64,000 nucleotides of DNA. Source: JAHCHG01 sp965214585. GTDB lineage: Bacteria; Acidobacteriota; Blastocatellia; Pyrinomonadales; Pyrinomonadaceae. Both the position numbers and the translations under genes were made by a program. This document shows positions 25,828 to 33,475 of this stretch, one piece after another (the first letter of the stretch is position 1; each line of letters begins with the position of its first letter). The stretch lies in NCBI GenBank assembly GCA_965214585.1, contig OZ243957.1, positions 62,001 through 126,000 of the forward strand, read 5' to 3'. The notes below the pieces were generated by a model. It saw only the letters and a program-made list of their open reading frames with translations, was not told where the DNA came from and ran no database searches.

Positions 25828-28110
25828 ATGAAAGAATGCCAAACTTGTAAAACTTGCTATACCGACGATGTGGATATTTGTCCGAACGACGATATGCCGA
25901 CGTTTCATTCATTAAGCGGCGAACCCGTTCTGGAAGGCAAATATCATCTCGAAAGCCGGCTCGGACAAGGCGGAATGGGCGTTGTTTATAAAGCCCGGCA
26001 CGCTTATCTGAAAACTCAGCTTGCCATAAAAATCATTCTGCCGGATTTGGTCGGAAACGATCCGCAGCTTGTTACGCGCTTTCGGCAGGAAGCGTTAGCG
26101 GCGGCGGCGATTCGTCATCAGAACGTCGTCAATGTTACAGATTACGGCGTGGCGCAGGGAACGATGCCGTTTCTCGTGATGGAATACGTCGAGGGCGAAA
26201 CGCTTCACGAACTGCTCGAACGCGAAAAGCAGCTTTCGCCGGAAAAAACTTTGGAATTGATGTGCGCCATCGGCGGCGGAATCGGCGCGGCGCACAAACA
26301 AGGAATCGTTCACAGGGATTTAAAGCCTCTGAACGTAATGATTTTAGATGACCGCGATTCCTTGAGCGAAGCGGTCAAAATTCTCGATTTCGGTTTGGCA
26401 AAAATCAAATCCGGCGAACTGCTCGGCTCTTTTATACAGGCGCAGACAACCGGATTGATGGGTTCGCCTTATTATATGTCGCCCGAACAATGGGCGGACG
26501 AAGAACCGGACGCGAGTTCGGACATATACAGTTTGGGCGTTCTGCTTTTTCAGATGCTGACCGGCGATGTTCCCTTCAAGGGTTCTTCGATTCCGGCGAT
26601 TATGAAAAAACATATTTCCGATCTGCCGCCGACTTTTGCCGAAATCGGTGTCCAGATTTCGCCCGCCGTCGAAAGAGTCATTCGCCATACGCTTGAAAAA
26701 GACCGTGCGAATCGAACGCAGTCGGTTGAGCAGTTGATTGATGAACTAACCCGCGCGGTAAATAATTCTCCGAATATAGATGCCGGAGATATTCCGTGTT
26801 TTACCGACGAAAATGCCGTTTCCACGATCAGTATTTTCACAAAACCGCCGCAATCATACGTTTTTATAGATAATGTTGCGTTCGGAACAAGCCGCGACGA
26901 TGGCTGGCTGAGAGTTGAAAATGTGGAAAGCGGCGAACATCACATCCGCGTTAAACACAAAGAGTTTCGGGATTGGGAAGGAAATTTCACCTGCGACGGC
27001 AGACCGCAGCAAATTATCGCTCAACTTGAAGCCGATACCGGAGCTATTCCTGAGCCTTCTTTTAAAACCGTTCCCGCATTTTCCGCCAATACGCCGCAAA
27101 ACTTGTCGGACACGGTAGCCGGACAGCAAAGCGAAATTCACCAAACCGACGCGCAAAATTACCAGACGGTTATGGAAAATTCCCGCGCCGGATTCAATGT
27201 TCCTGCCGCTGAACCGCAAAAGAGAAAATCCGCCTTTTTTTCACCCTTAATTCTCGGAATAATTGGAATTTCGGGCTTATTGCTGCTTATTTCCATAGGA
27301 GTCGGCGGTGCATATCTTGCCGGCGCGTTCGGCGGCACAGCCGTTGAAGTTGCGAATACAAATGTTAAAACGGCGAATACCAATCAGAATGCGAATGCCG
27401 AAACAATAAAAAATAATGTTTCCGAAATGGTTCTGATTCCGGGCGGAACTTTTACGATGGGGCGCGACGACGGCACGCCGATTGAACAGAAGGAACACAA
27501 GGTAACGATCAATAGTTTTTATATGGATAAAACCGAAGTTATCAACCGCGAGTATTACCAATTCGTTAAAGATACGAAATACAAACCCGTCCCGGCAAAC
27601 TGGGAAGGCGGAAAACCCTTTGATAAGGATTTGAATCTGCCCGTTCGCTTTGTTTCTTTTAATGATGCAAACGCTTTCGCCGCTTGGCGTTCTAAACGTG
27701 ATAACGGTATTTACCGTCTGCCGACGGAAGAAGAATGGGAATACGCCGCCCGCAACGGTTCAAAAAGCAATCTGTATCCGTGGGGCGATAAATTCAAGGA
27801 CGACTGCGCCGTTTTGAACAAACAGAACACCGAACCGAGTCCCGTCGGCTCGAAACCGTGCGGAAACAACGCTTACGGAGTTACGGATCTGATCGGAAAT
27901 GTCTTTGAGTGGACGAGTTCAAAACCGTATCTGTATCCGGGAAGTCCTCTCGTAATGGAAGGCGCGGAAGGCACGAAATATATGATTCGCGGCGGCTCGG
28001 CAAAACAAAAATCAACGGGCAAACTGGCGATAACTTCGACGTTCCGACTTGATATTGACGCAGATAAGAGGGATGCCGAACTCGGATTTCGGCTTGTTCG
28101 TCCCGAATAA
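25828..28110 (+). CDS. Ser/Thr protein kinase with PEGA-like and extracytoplasmic SUMF1-like domains
   Basis: 760 residues. N-terminal zinc-knuckle-like CQTCKTCYTDD...CPND, then a full kinase domain (about 39-310): LGQGGMGVVYKA, Lys68 in AIKII, HRDLKPLNV, ILDFGLAK and MSPEQWADEEPD, all catalytic residues present. Residues about 330-405 resemble a PEGA domain (SYVFIDNVAFGTS). One membrane span at about 470-495 (LILGIIGISGLLLLISIGV). The outer C-terminal 230 residues are a formylglycine-generating-enzyme-like sulfatase-modifying domain (MVLIPGGTFTMGRDDG, YRLPTEEEWEYAARNG, GNVFEWTSS, MIRGG), probably used for sensing or binding. Co-transcribed with the TPR gene 19 bp downstream. Confidence 0.92.
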   Translation: MKECQTCKTCYTDDVDICPNDDMPTFHSLSGEPVLEGKYHLESRLGQGGMGVVYKARHAYLKTQLAIKIILPDLVGNDPQLVTRFRQEALAAAAIRHQNVVNVTDYGVAQGTMPFLVMEYVEGETLHELLEREKQLSPEKTLELMCAIGGGIGAAHKQGIVHRDLKPLNVMILDDRDSLSEAVKILDFGLAKIKSGELLGSFIQAQTTGLMGSPYYMSPEQWADEEPDASSDIYSLGVLLFQMLTGDVPFKGSSIPAIMKKHISDLPPTFAEIGVQISPAVERVIRHTLEKDRANRTQSVEQLIDELTRAVNNSPNIDAGDIPCFTDENAVSTISIFTKPPQSYVFIDNVAFGTSRDDGWLRVENVESGEHHIRVKHKEFRDWEGNFTCDGRPQQIIAQLEADTGAIPEPSFKTVPAFSANTPQNLSDTVAGQQSEIHQTDAQNYQTVMENSRAGFNVPAAEPQKRKSAFFSPLILGIIGISGLLLLISIGVGGAYLAGAFGGTAVEVANTNVKTANTNQNANAETIKNNVSEMVLIPGGTFTMGRDDGTPIEQKEHKVTINSFYMDKTEVINREYYQFVKDTKYKPVPANWEGGKPFDKDLNLPVRFVSFNDANAFAAWRSKRDNGIYRLPTEEEWEYAARNGSKSNLYPWGDKFKDDCAVLNKQNTEPSPVGSKPCGNNAYGVTDLIGNVFEWTSSKPYLYPGSPLVMEGAEGTKYMIRGGSAKQKSTGKLAITSTFRLDIDADKRDAELGFRLVRPE

Positions 28111-28129
28111 ATGCTAAGGTGAAGTTTTT

Positions 28130-29554
28130 ATGTGTAAAAGTTTTAAGATTTTCAGATACGTTCTGCTTTCGGCTTGTCTTTTTGTAACGCCCGTTTTTAT
28201 TTCCGCGCAGGATTTGGGCAGCAGCAGCGGAATTTTTCGCTCGTCAAATCCTAAGCCTAAAAAACCGGCAACCGTCAAACCGAAACCTGCTCCGAAAAGA
28301 ACTTCCTCCTCCCGCAAATCTTCCGTCAAACCAACTTCGCGCAGAACTGCTAAAAGAACTCCGGGCAGAAACGCCAAAACCGCCGAAAAAACAAAAGCGT
28401 CGAAAACCCCGGAAAATGCAAAAAACGAAAACGATCAGCAAGCTGAAATTATCGAAGCCGAAAATTCTTCCGTTGAAACTACCGACGATAATGAAGGTGA
28501 AAACAATGTTGTGATAACGGTTGGCGATCCGGCAAACAGCGAGTTTGATGAAGTTTTTGAAAAAGCTATCGAGGAAGGCAACAATTTCCGCAACGAGCGA
28601 AATTATCAAAAAGCGGAAGCGTCGTATTTACGCGCCCAAAGTCTGCAAAACAAAGATTCCCGCGCTATTTACGGACTCGGAAATTTATACAGCGATCAAA
28701 ATCGCTGGGGCGAAGCCGAAACCGCATACCGCACGGCAATCGCGCTCGAACCGGAAAATCCGCAGGCATATATTGCTCTGAGTTACGTTTTAACGCGCCC
28801 GATACTCGGCGCAAATCTGCCCGAAAGATACGCCGAAGCCGAAAAAACGGCGCGAACCGCAATCAAACTCGAACCGAAAAACGCCGTCGCCTTTGACCAG
28901 TTGGGCGTTGCGCTCGAATTACGCGGTTTGATAAATTCCACAGAAACCGAAAATTCATACCGCCGGGCGATAAAATACGATCCGAATTTTGCTCTCGCCT
29001 ACGCGCATCTCGGCAGATTGCTTCGCCGACGCGGAAAAATCAAGGAATCCTCGGAGGCTTATCAAAACGCGATCAAATTCTCCAAAGAAGTTCCGACAAT
29101 GATCTTGGTGGCGGACGTAATGCAGTCGCAGCAGCGTTACATCGAATCGGAAGAACTTTTGCGCCGCGCTCTGAAAGAAGACCCGAAAAATCCAACCGCG
29201 CTTTATCTGCTCGGACGCGCTCTGACTACGCGCGGAAATTTTGACGAAGCCGAAAAGGTTCTAAAGAAAAGCGCGAGCGTCAGCCCGAACAGCTTTGTTT
29301 CTTATATGCTTCTCGGCTCGATGTTTACAAGGCGCGGAGAATACGCGGACGCTGAAAAATATCTGGACAAAGCCGCGAAAATGGTTTCGGAAAACGAAAA
29401 AAGAAGCCTCGCGCAGGAATTTGAAAACGTCGGCGATAAACTTTTAAGCACCGGAAAATTAAAGGATGCCGCCCGCGTTTACCAAAAAGCGCAAAAACTC
29501 GCTCCCGAAAAGCAAACCTTGACGGAAAAGCTGGTCAGAATTCAAAATAATTAA
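28130..29554 (+). CDS. Exported TPR-repeat protein
   Basis: 474 residues; AAGGTGA before ATG. Signal peptide about 1-26 (YVLLSACLFVTPVFISA), a basic Lys/Pro/Ser/Arg linker to about 100, an acidic linker to about 145, then about nine tetratricopeptide repeats to the end (for example RNYQKAEASYLRAQSLQNK, RWGEAETAYRTAIALEPENP, YIESEELLRRALKEDPKN, GNFDEAEKVLKKSASVSPNS). Predicted periplasmic protein-protein scaffold. In an operon with the upstream kinase, so it may assemble with the kinase's outer domain. Confidence 0.85.
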   Translation: MCKSFKIFRYVLLSACLFVTPVFISAQDLGSSSGIFRSSNPKPKKPATVKPKPAPKRTSSSRKSSVKPTSRRTAKRTPGRNAKTAEKTKASKTPENAKNENDQQAEIIEAENSSVETTDDNEGENNVVITVGDPANSEFDEVFEKAIEEGNNFRNERNYQKAEASYLRAQSLQNKDSRAIYGLGNLYSDQNRWGEAETAYRTAIALEPENPQAYIALSYVLTRPILGANLPERYAEAEKTARTAIKLEPKNAVAFDQLGVALELRGLINSTETENSYRRAIKYDPNFALAYAHLGRLLRRRGKIKESSEAYQNAIKFSKEVPTMILVADVMQSQQRYIESEELLRRALKEDPKNPTALYLLGRALTTRGNFDEAEKVLKKSASVSPNSFVSYMLLGSMFTRRGEYADAEKYLDKAAKMVSENEKRSLAQEFENVGDKLLSTGKLKDAARVYQKAQKLAPEKQTLTEKLVRIQNN

Positions 29555-29573
29555 ACTTTTATAAAAAAATCAG

Positions 29574-29613
29574 GAAACAATTCGGGATTTTTGCCGATAA
29601 CATAATCGAGAGT
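29574..29613 (+). promoter_or_regulatory. Upstream box shared by both toxin carrier genes (copy 2)
   Basis: GAAACAATT, 9 bp, TGCCGATAACATAATC, then GAGAGT; matches 22357-22397 in words and spacing although the coding sequences that follow differ. About 50 bp separate it from the start codon. Confidence 0.6.
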
Positions 29614-29663
29614 ATATTTATATTTACTTTTTGCTCCGAAAATAATTTACGAGGTAAGAAATT

Positions 29664-31199
29664 ATGAAAATTTCCGATTTTATTAATTTGTTTAAAAATG
29701 ATTCCGCCGGTTCACCAGAAAAGCAGCCTTTTCTCCAGCCGAATCGTTCGTTTGTTCCGCTTAATTCGCCCGCTGATAACAAAACGGCGGTGTCTTTTAT
29801 CAATTCCCGTTTTGCCGGTAACAACGGTTCAAACGGAATTGACGAAAAAGACGGCAAAAATTCCGATCCGGTCATTTATAAAGTGATCGTTTCCTTTCCC
29901 AAAGGCAAAACCGAACTGACCTACGATCAACTCGAAAAAGCCGTTATCAAATCCATTCTGCAAAAAAACGGAATCAATCCGAGCGTGGCGGCTGTCGAAC
30001 GATTAGCCGAACGCCACACGATTGATTTCACGCCGAAATACGACGCGGAAAAGCGCGATTATGTCTTTAGCGAAAAGAATGGTCTGATGATGAACGTCAG
30101 CGACAAAAAAGCTAACCGTTATGATGTGCCGATTTCCGCAAGCGTCGAAAAAGCGATCATCGGAGATATTGAACTGGCAAAGAACATCACCGCGTCCGGC
30201 GAAAAAGCGTTCAGCGAACTGTCAATGAACGAGCGTCTGGAAATGGTCTTTGACCGGGCGGGCAAAGATTTGCCGCAAGACGTGCGCGAAGCCTTGAAAA
30301 TGATTGATCCTAAAATGCTCGTCGGCAGTATGGCAATCGGCGCGGCGTTAAGTTCGCTCGTCAGCAAAGGACTGATCGCCAGCGAAGCACTCGTGTTAGT
30401 CGGCGGCGCGGTGACGATGGCGCAGCTTATCAGCTATATGGGCGATGCCGAACACATTCTCAATCAGGTCGCGCAAGCCAAAAAGCCGGAAGATTTAGAC
30501 GTTCCGGCGAAGCAAACGGCGGAACTTATCAAAAGCGGTGCAGTTGATGTTTTCCTGACAGTCGCCGGTTACGGAGTCGGGAAAGTCGCGCCTAAGATCA
30601 GCAAGACAGCAACGCAATTCGGCGACGACGCAACGAAAATAGCGAACAGAGCGCGGGCGAAAGGTGCGGAAATAATAGATGATTTCAACGAAGGCTTGCA
30701 GAAGCTGGGCAAAACCTTGATTCCCGAAACGGAACTTGCAACGCTGAACGGAGCGAGATTTGATCCGAGCGAACTGCGGGCGAGAAAAACGCCGCTTGAG
30801 AAAATCAACGATCCGATTGAAGCACGGGCAAATGAAAATCTGTCTGGTGTAAAGAAGGCAGTAAATCTTCCATCGTGGGACAAATTAACTTTTCGAGTTG
30901 ATCCGGGAGAAACAAAACCGCATTTTTTGACAGGGCATAAAGCCGGAGAAATTCGGTTAGAAACAAGCAATAAAATGGGTGGTGAGAAAACAGTTTTTCC
31001 TGAATGGATGACGGATGAGCAAATTATAGCTTCAATTAAAGAAGCCTATCAAAATTCTACAAAGGTGAAATCCACAAAATATTGGGATAAAGGACGGGTT
31101 ACAACGCTTGAAGGTTATTCCGATAAATTTAAAATAAAAGTCAGAATCCATATAAATTTGGATGCTAAACAGATAGAGTCGGCTTATCCGACAAACTAA
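29664..31199 (+). CDS. Polymorphic toxin 2 with EndoU-like C-terminal tip
   Basis: 511 residues; GAGGT precedes the ATG. N-terminal 190 residues unrecognised, unlike toxin 1, and with no signal peptide. A hydrophobic pre-toxin part at about 222-265 (MLVGSMAIGAALSSLVSKG, ALVLVGGAVTMAQLISYM) is followed by a helical segment (AKQTAELIKSGAVDVFL, VAGYGVGKVAPKISK). The common part ends at KTPLEKINDPIEAR. The tip (about 125 residues) has PHFLTGHKAGEIR, KTVFPEWMTDEQIIASIKEA and a final QIESAYPTN, matching the pattern of bacterial EndoU-type RNase toxins (first His, FPxxW, terminal YP). Tip call moderate. Immunity gene 8 bp downstream. Confidence 0.75.
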   Translation: MKISDFINLFKNDSAGSPEKQPFLQPNRSFVPLNSPADNKTAVSFINSRFAGNNGSNGIDEKDGKNSDPVIYKVIVSFPKGKTELTYDQLEKAVIKSILQKNGINPSVAAVERLAERHTIDFTPKYDAEKRDYVFSEKNGLMMNVSDKKANRYDVPISASVEKAIIGDIELAKNITASGEKAFSELSMNERLEMVFDRAGKDLPQDVREALKMIDPKMLVGSMAIGAALSSLVSKGLIASEALVLVGGAVTMAQLISYMGDAEHILNQVAQAKKPEDLDVPAKQTAELIKSGAVDVFLTVAGYGVGKVAPKISKTATQFGDDATKIANRARAKGAEIIDDFNEGLQKLGKTLIPETELATLNGARFDPSELRARKTPLEKINDPIEARANENLSGVKKAVNLPSWDKLTFRVDPGETKPHFLTGHKAGEIRLETSNKMGGEKTVFPEWMTDEQIIASIKEAYQNSTKVKSTKYWDKGRVTTLEGYSDKFKIKVRIHINLDAKQIESAYPTN

Positions 31200-31207
31200 A
31201 ATTTATT

Positions 31208-31669
31208 ATGCAAGATGTTAATTTCAAATATACTTTGCAATCTTACCAAAGAAAAGATGGACAAGTGAGTGACTTCGGAGAAATATATCTTCAAGCAAAT
31301 AATACATATTTTCCGCATCAATCTTGGACGGATTTTGGATGTGGAGCAGTTTATGTTTGGGCGGAAGAATTTATTAATCTTCTTGAAGGAACAGAAACAA
31401 AAGTAGAGTGCAATTTTTATGATGGAGCATATTTATTTTATGTAGAAAAAACTAAAAATAAAAAATGGAAAATAACATTTGTAAATGAAGATAATGATAG
31501 AGATTTTGAATATGAATTCTTTATTGACCCAATACAAATTTGTAATAGCTTACTAGATGCAGTCAAATTTATGAAAGAGATTCGACTTCAACAGGAAGAT
31601 GAAGAAGCAGCAGAAAAATATAAAATCAGAGAAAAGAATTTTCAAAAAGCAATAATAAATAATCTCTAA
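31208..31669 (+). CDS. Probable immunity protein 3
   Basis: 153 residues, 8 bp after toxin 2. Beta-rich first two thirds (GEIYLQANNTYFPHQSWTDF, GAYLFYVEKTKNKKWKITFV), then a helical charged tail (EIRLQQEDEEAAEKYK). Strongly AT-rich compared with flanking genes, as expected for an imported tip/immunity pair. Family not recognised; assignment by position. Should neutralise the EndoU-like tip. Confidence 0.65.
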   Translation: MQDVNFKYTLQSYQRKDGQVSDFGEIYLQANNTYFPHQSWTDFGCGAVYVWAEEFINLLEGTETKVECNFYDGAYLFYVEKTKNKKWKITFVNEDNDRDFEYEFFIDPIQICNSLLDAVKFMKEIRLQQEDEEAAEKYKIREKNFQKAIINNL

Positions 31670-31687
31670 CTCAAATTTATCAAATTT

Positions 31688-32448
31688 AAATCAAAAACGG
31701 CGCGGTTGACATCTTCTTAACAGTCGCCGGTTACGGTGTCGGAAAAGTCGCGCCTAAGATCAGCAAGACATCGAAGCAAATTGCGGAAAAAGCCGGACAA
31801 TTCGGCGACGATATAGCAAATGCGGCAAATAAGGCGCGAGCGAAAGGCGCGGAAATAATTGACGATTTTAACGAAGGCTTGCAGAAGCTGGGCAAAACCT
31901 TGATTCCCGAAACGGAACTGGCAACGCCGAACGGAGCAAGATTTGATCCGAGCGAATTGCGGGCGAGAAAAACGCCGCTTGAGAAGATAAATGATCCGAT
32001 TGAAGCACGGCGCACCCCGTCAGAACTTGCGGCTGATGTTCTTGCCAGACCTCAAAGAGCAGAAAAATATGCCGAATTAGTTAAATCTAATGAAACTTGG
32101 AAATGGACTGACATTAACGACAAGAAGTTGCCCTATACGGAACAGACAGCGATAAAGCAGCTTGCGGTTGAAAAAGGATTAATTCCTAAAATTTATGTTG
32201 ATCCGAAAACAGGGTTTGCCGATTTTAGCAAGTTCACGATTAGAGAAATTCAATTGCCGAAAAGTTTATGGAATAAAACCGATGCTGTTCAGTTTCGTTG
32301 GCTAGATAATCAGATCGGCGGAAGACCGAAAGGCTACACTTGGCATCACAACGAAGCGGCAGGCAAAATGCAGCTTGTCGAGTTTGGCGTTCACAACATT
32401 ACTAATCACAATGGCGGCAGAACCACTTGGGCGGGCGGAACTAGATAA
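31688..32448 (+). pseudogene. Orphan toxin module 2a: repeated segment plus WHH-type nuclease tip
   Basis: Repeats toxin 2 from GAVDIFLTVAGYGVGKVAPK to KTPLEKINDPIEAR at high identity by eye, with a small insertion (about KQIAEKAG). A TAA lies just upstream in frame and there is no ATG; the first usable codon is TTG 31879, so the module is probably silent. The tip (from RTPSELAADVLARPQ) ends in YTWHHNEAAGKMQLVEFGVH and HNGGRTTWAGG, the signature of HNH/Endo VII-fold WHH toxin nucleases. A SUKH-type immunity gene follows 16 bp later. Confidence 0.75.
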
Positions 32449-32464
32449 TTATTGAGGAACAATT

Positions 32465-32962
32465 ATGTTGATTGATTTTAAACTAAAAATGGAAAAAGGC
32501 AGTTGTGCCGAACAGCTAAAACAAGATGTTATTGATGAAACTGAAGAAATGACAGGAATAGAGTTTCATCAAGATTATATTGAGTTTTTAGAAAGATGTA
32601 ACGGCGGTGAGCCTAGAGAGAAATATTTTAACTTTAACGATAACATCAAAGTTGTTGAGAGATTTTTGTGCATTCTTGAAAATTACAAAACCGATGCAGA
32701 TGGCTATTATGATGTCGGTGTCGTCTGGTCACAAATTGTAGATCGGTTAAATGATTATCTTTTACCTTTTGCAGTCATTTTTGGCGGAGATTTTCTCTGC
32801 TTTGACTATGAAGAAAATCCTGAAAATCCAAGAGTGGTTTTGTGGAATCACGACCTTTCAAATGAAAGACAACCGCATACAGACTTTGTAGCTGATAATC
32901 TCAATGAATTTTTGCTAATGCTATATTACAAAAGTGATAAGGAACTATTTGAAACAGCTTAA
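32465..32962 (+). CDS. SMI1/KNR4 (SUKH) family immunity protein
   Basis: 165 residues. SUKH-type features: MTGIEFHQDYIEFLERCNGG near the N-terminus, LLPFAVIFGGDFLCFDYEE in the middle and VVLWNHDLSNE before a closing helix (ADNLNEFLLMLYY). SUKH proteins are common immunity partners of nuclease toxins, including HNH/WHH types, consistent with the module just upstream. AGGAAC-like ribosome site ahead of ATG, so it may be translated although the toxin half lacks a start. Confidence 0.8.
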   Translation: MLIDFKLKMEKGSCAEQLKQDVIDETEEMTGIEFHQDYIEFLERCNGGEPREKYFNFNDNIKVVERFLCILENYKTDADGYYDVGVVWSQIVDRLNDYLLPFAVIFGGDFLCFDYEENPENPRVVLWNHDLSNERQPHTDFVADNLNEFLLMLYYKSDKELFETA

Positions 32963-32974
32963 TCCCGTTTAATT

Positions 32975-33193
32975 ACTAGAACACAAGCGAAAGGCGCGGA
33001 GATAATTGACGATTTTAACGAAGGCTTGCAGAAGCTGGGCAAAACCTTGATTCCCGAAACGGAACTTGCAACGCCGAACGGAGCGAGATTTGATCCGAGC
33101 GAACTTAGGACGAGAAAATCGCCGCTTGAGAAAATACTCATTCGCGGCAATTCGGCTCTGGTAGAAAAGTTGGCAAAACTTCAAAATAACTGA
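32975..33193 (+). pseudogene. Orphan toxin module 2b: conserved segment without a tip
   Basis: Repeats toxin 2 from AKGAEIIDDFNEGLQKLGKT to KSPLEKI, then about 20 unrelated residues (RGNSALVEKLAKLQNN) and TGA. No start codon, no toxin domain, no immunity gene. The third copy of the toxin 2 junction region and the end of the locus. Confidence 0.7.
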
Positions 33194-33205
33194 TATTATA
33201 CAAAT

Positions 33206-33240
33206 ACGCGGACGCTTCTCTTAGCGTTCGCATAAATTCT
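33206..33240 (+). terminator. Terminator closing toxin locus 2
   Basis: GCGGACGC and GCGTTCGC pair across an 8-base loop (TTCTCTTA) and are followed by a T-rich tract. The remaining sequence to 33475 is AT-rich with no gene. Confidence 0.6.
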
Positions 33241-33475
33241 TCTTTTCAAACAAATCTAAAAAATCTGTTATTATAGTAAAAAATTATTTTAGCGGATTTT
33301 TAGAAAATATCAGACATATTCCCGGTATTTTATATTTTCAAACATCCAAAAAAATTCGGCTGATTTATTGAAATTCAGAGCTGATTGAGCATTTAACATT
33401 GGTATAAATCGTTTGCAAACCGCGCAAATCAACAATTTCGGGTATGCCAATAAATGTTCGGTTTAACTTAATAAA

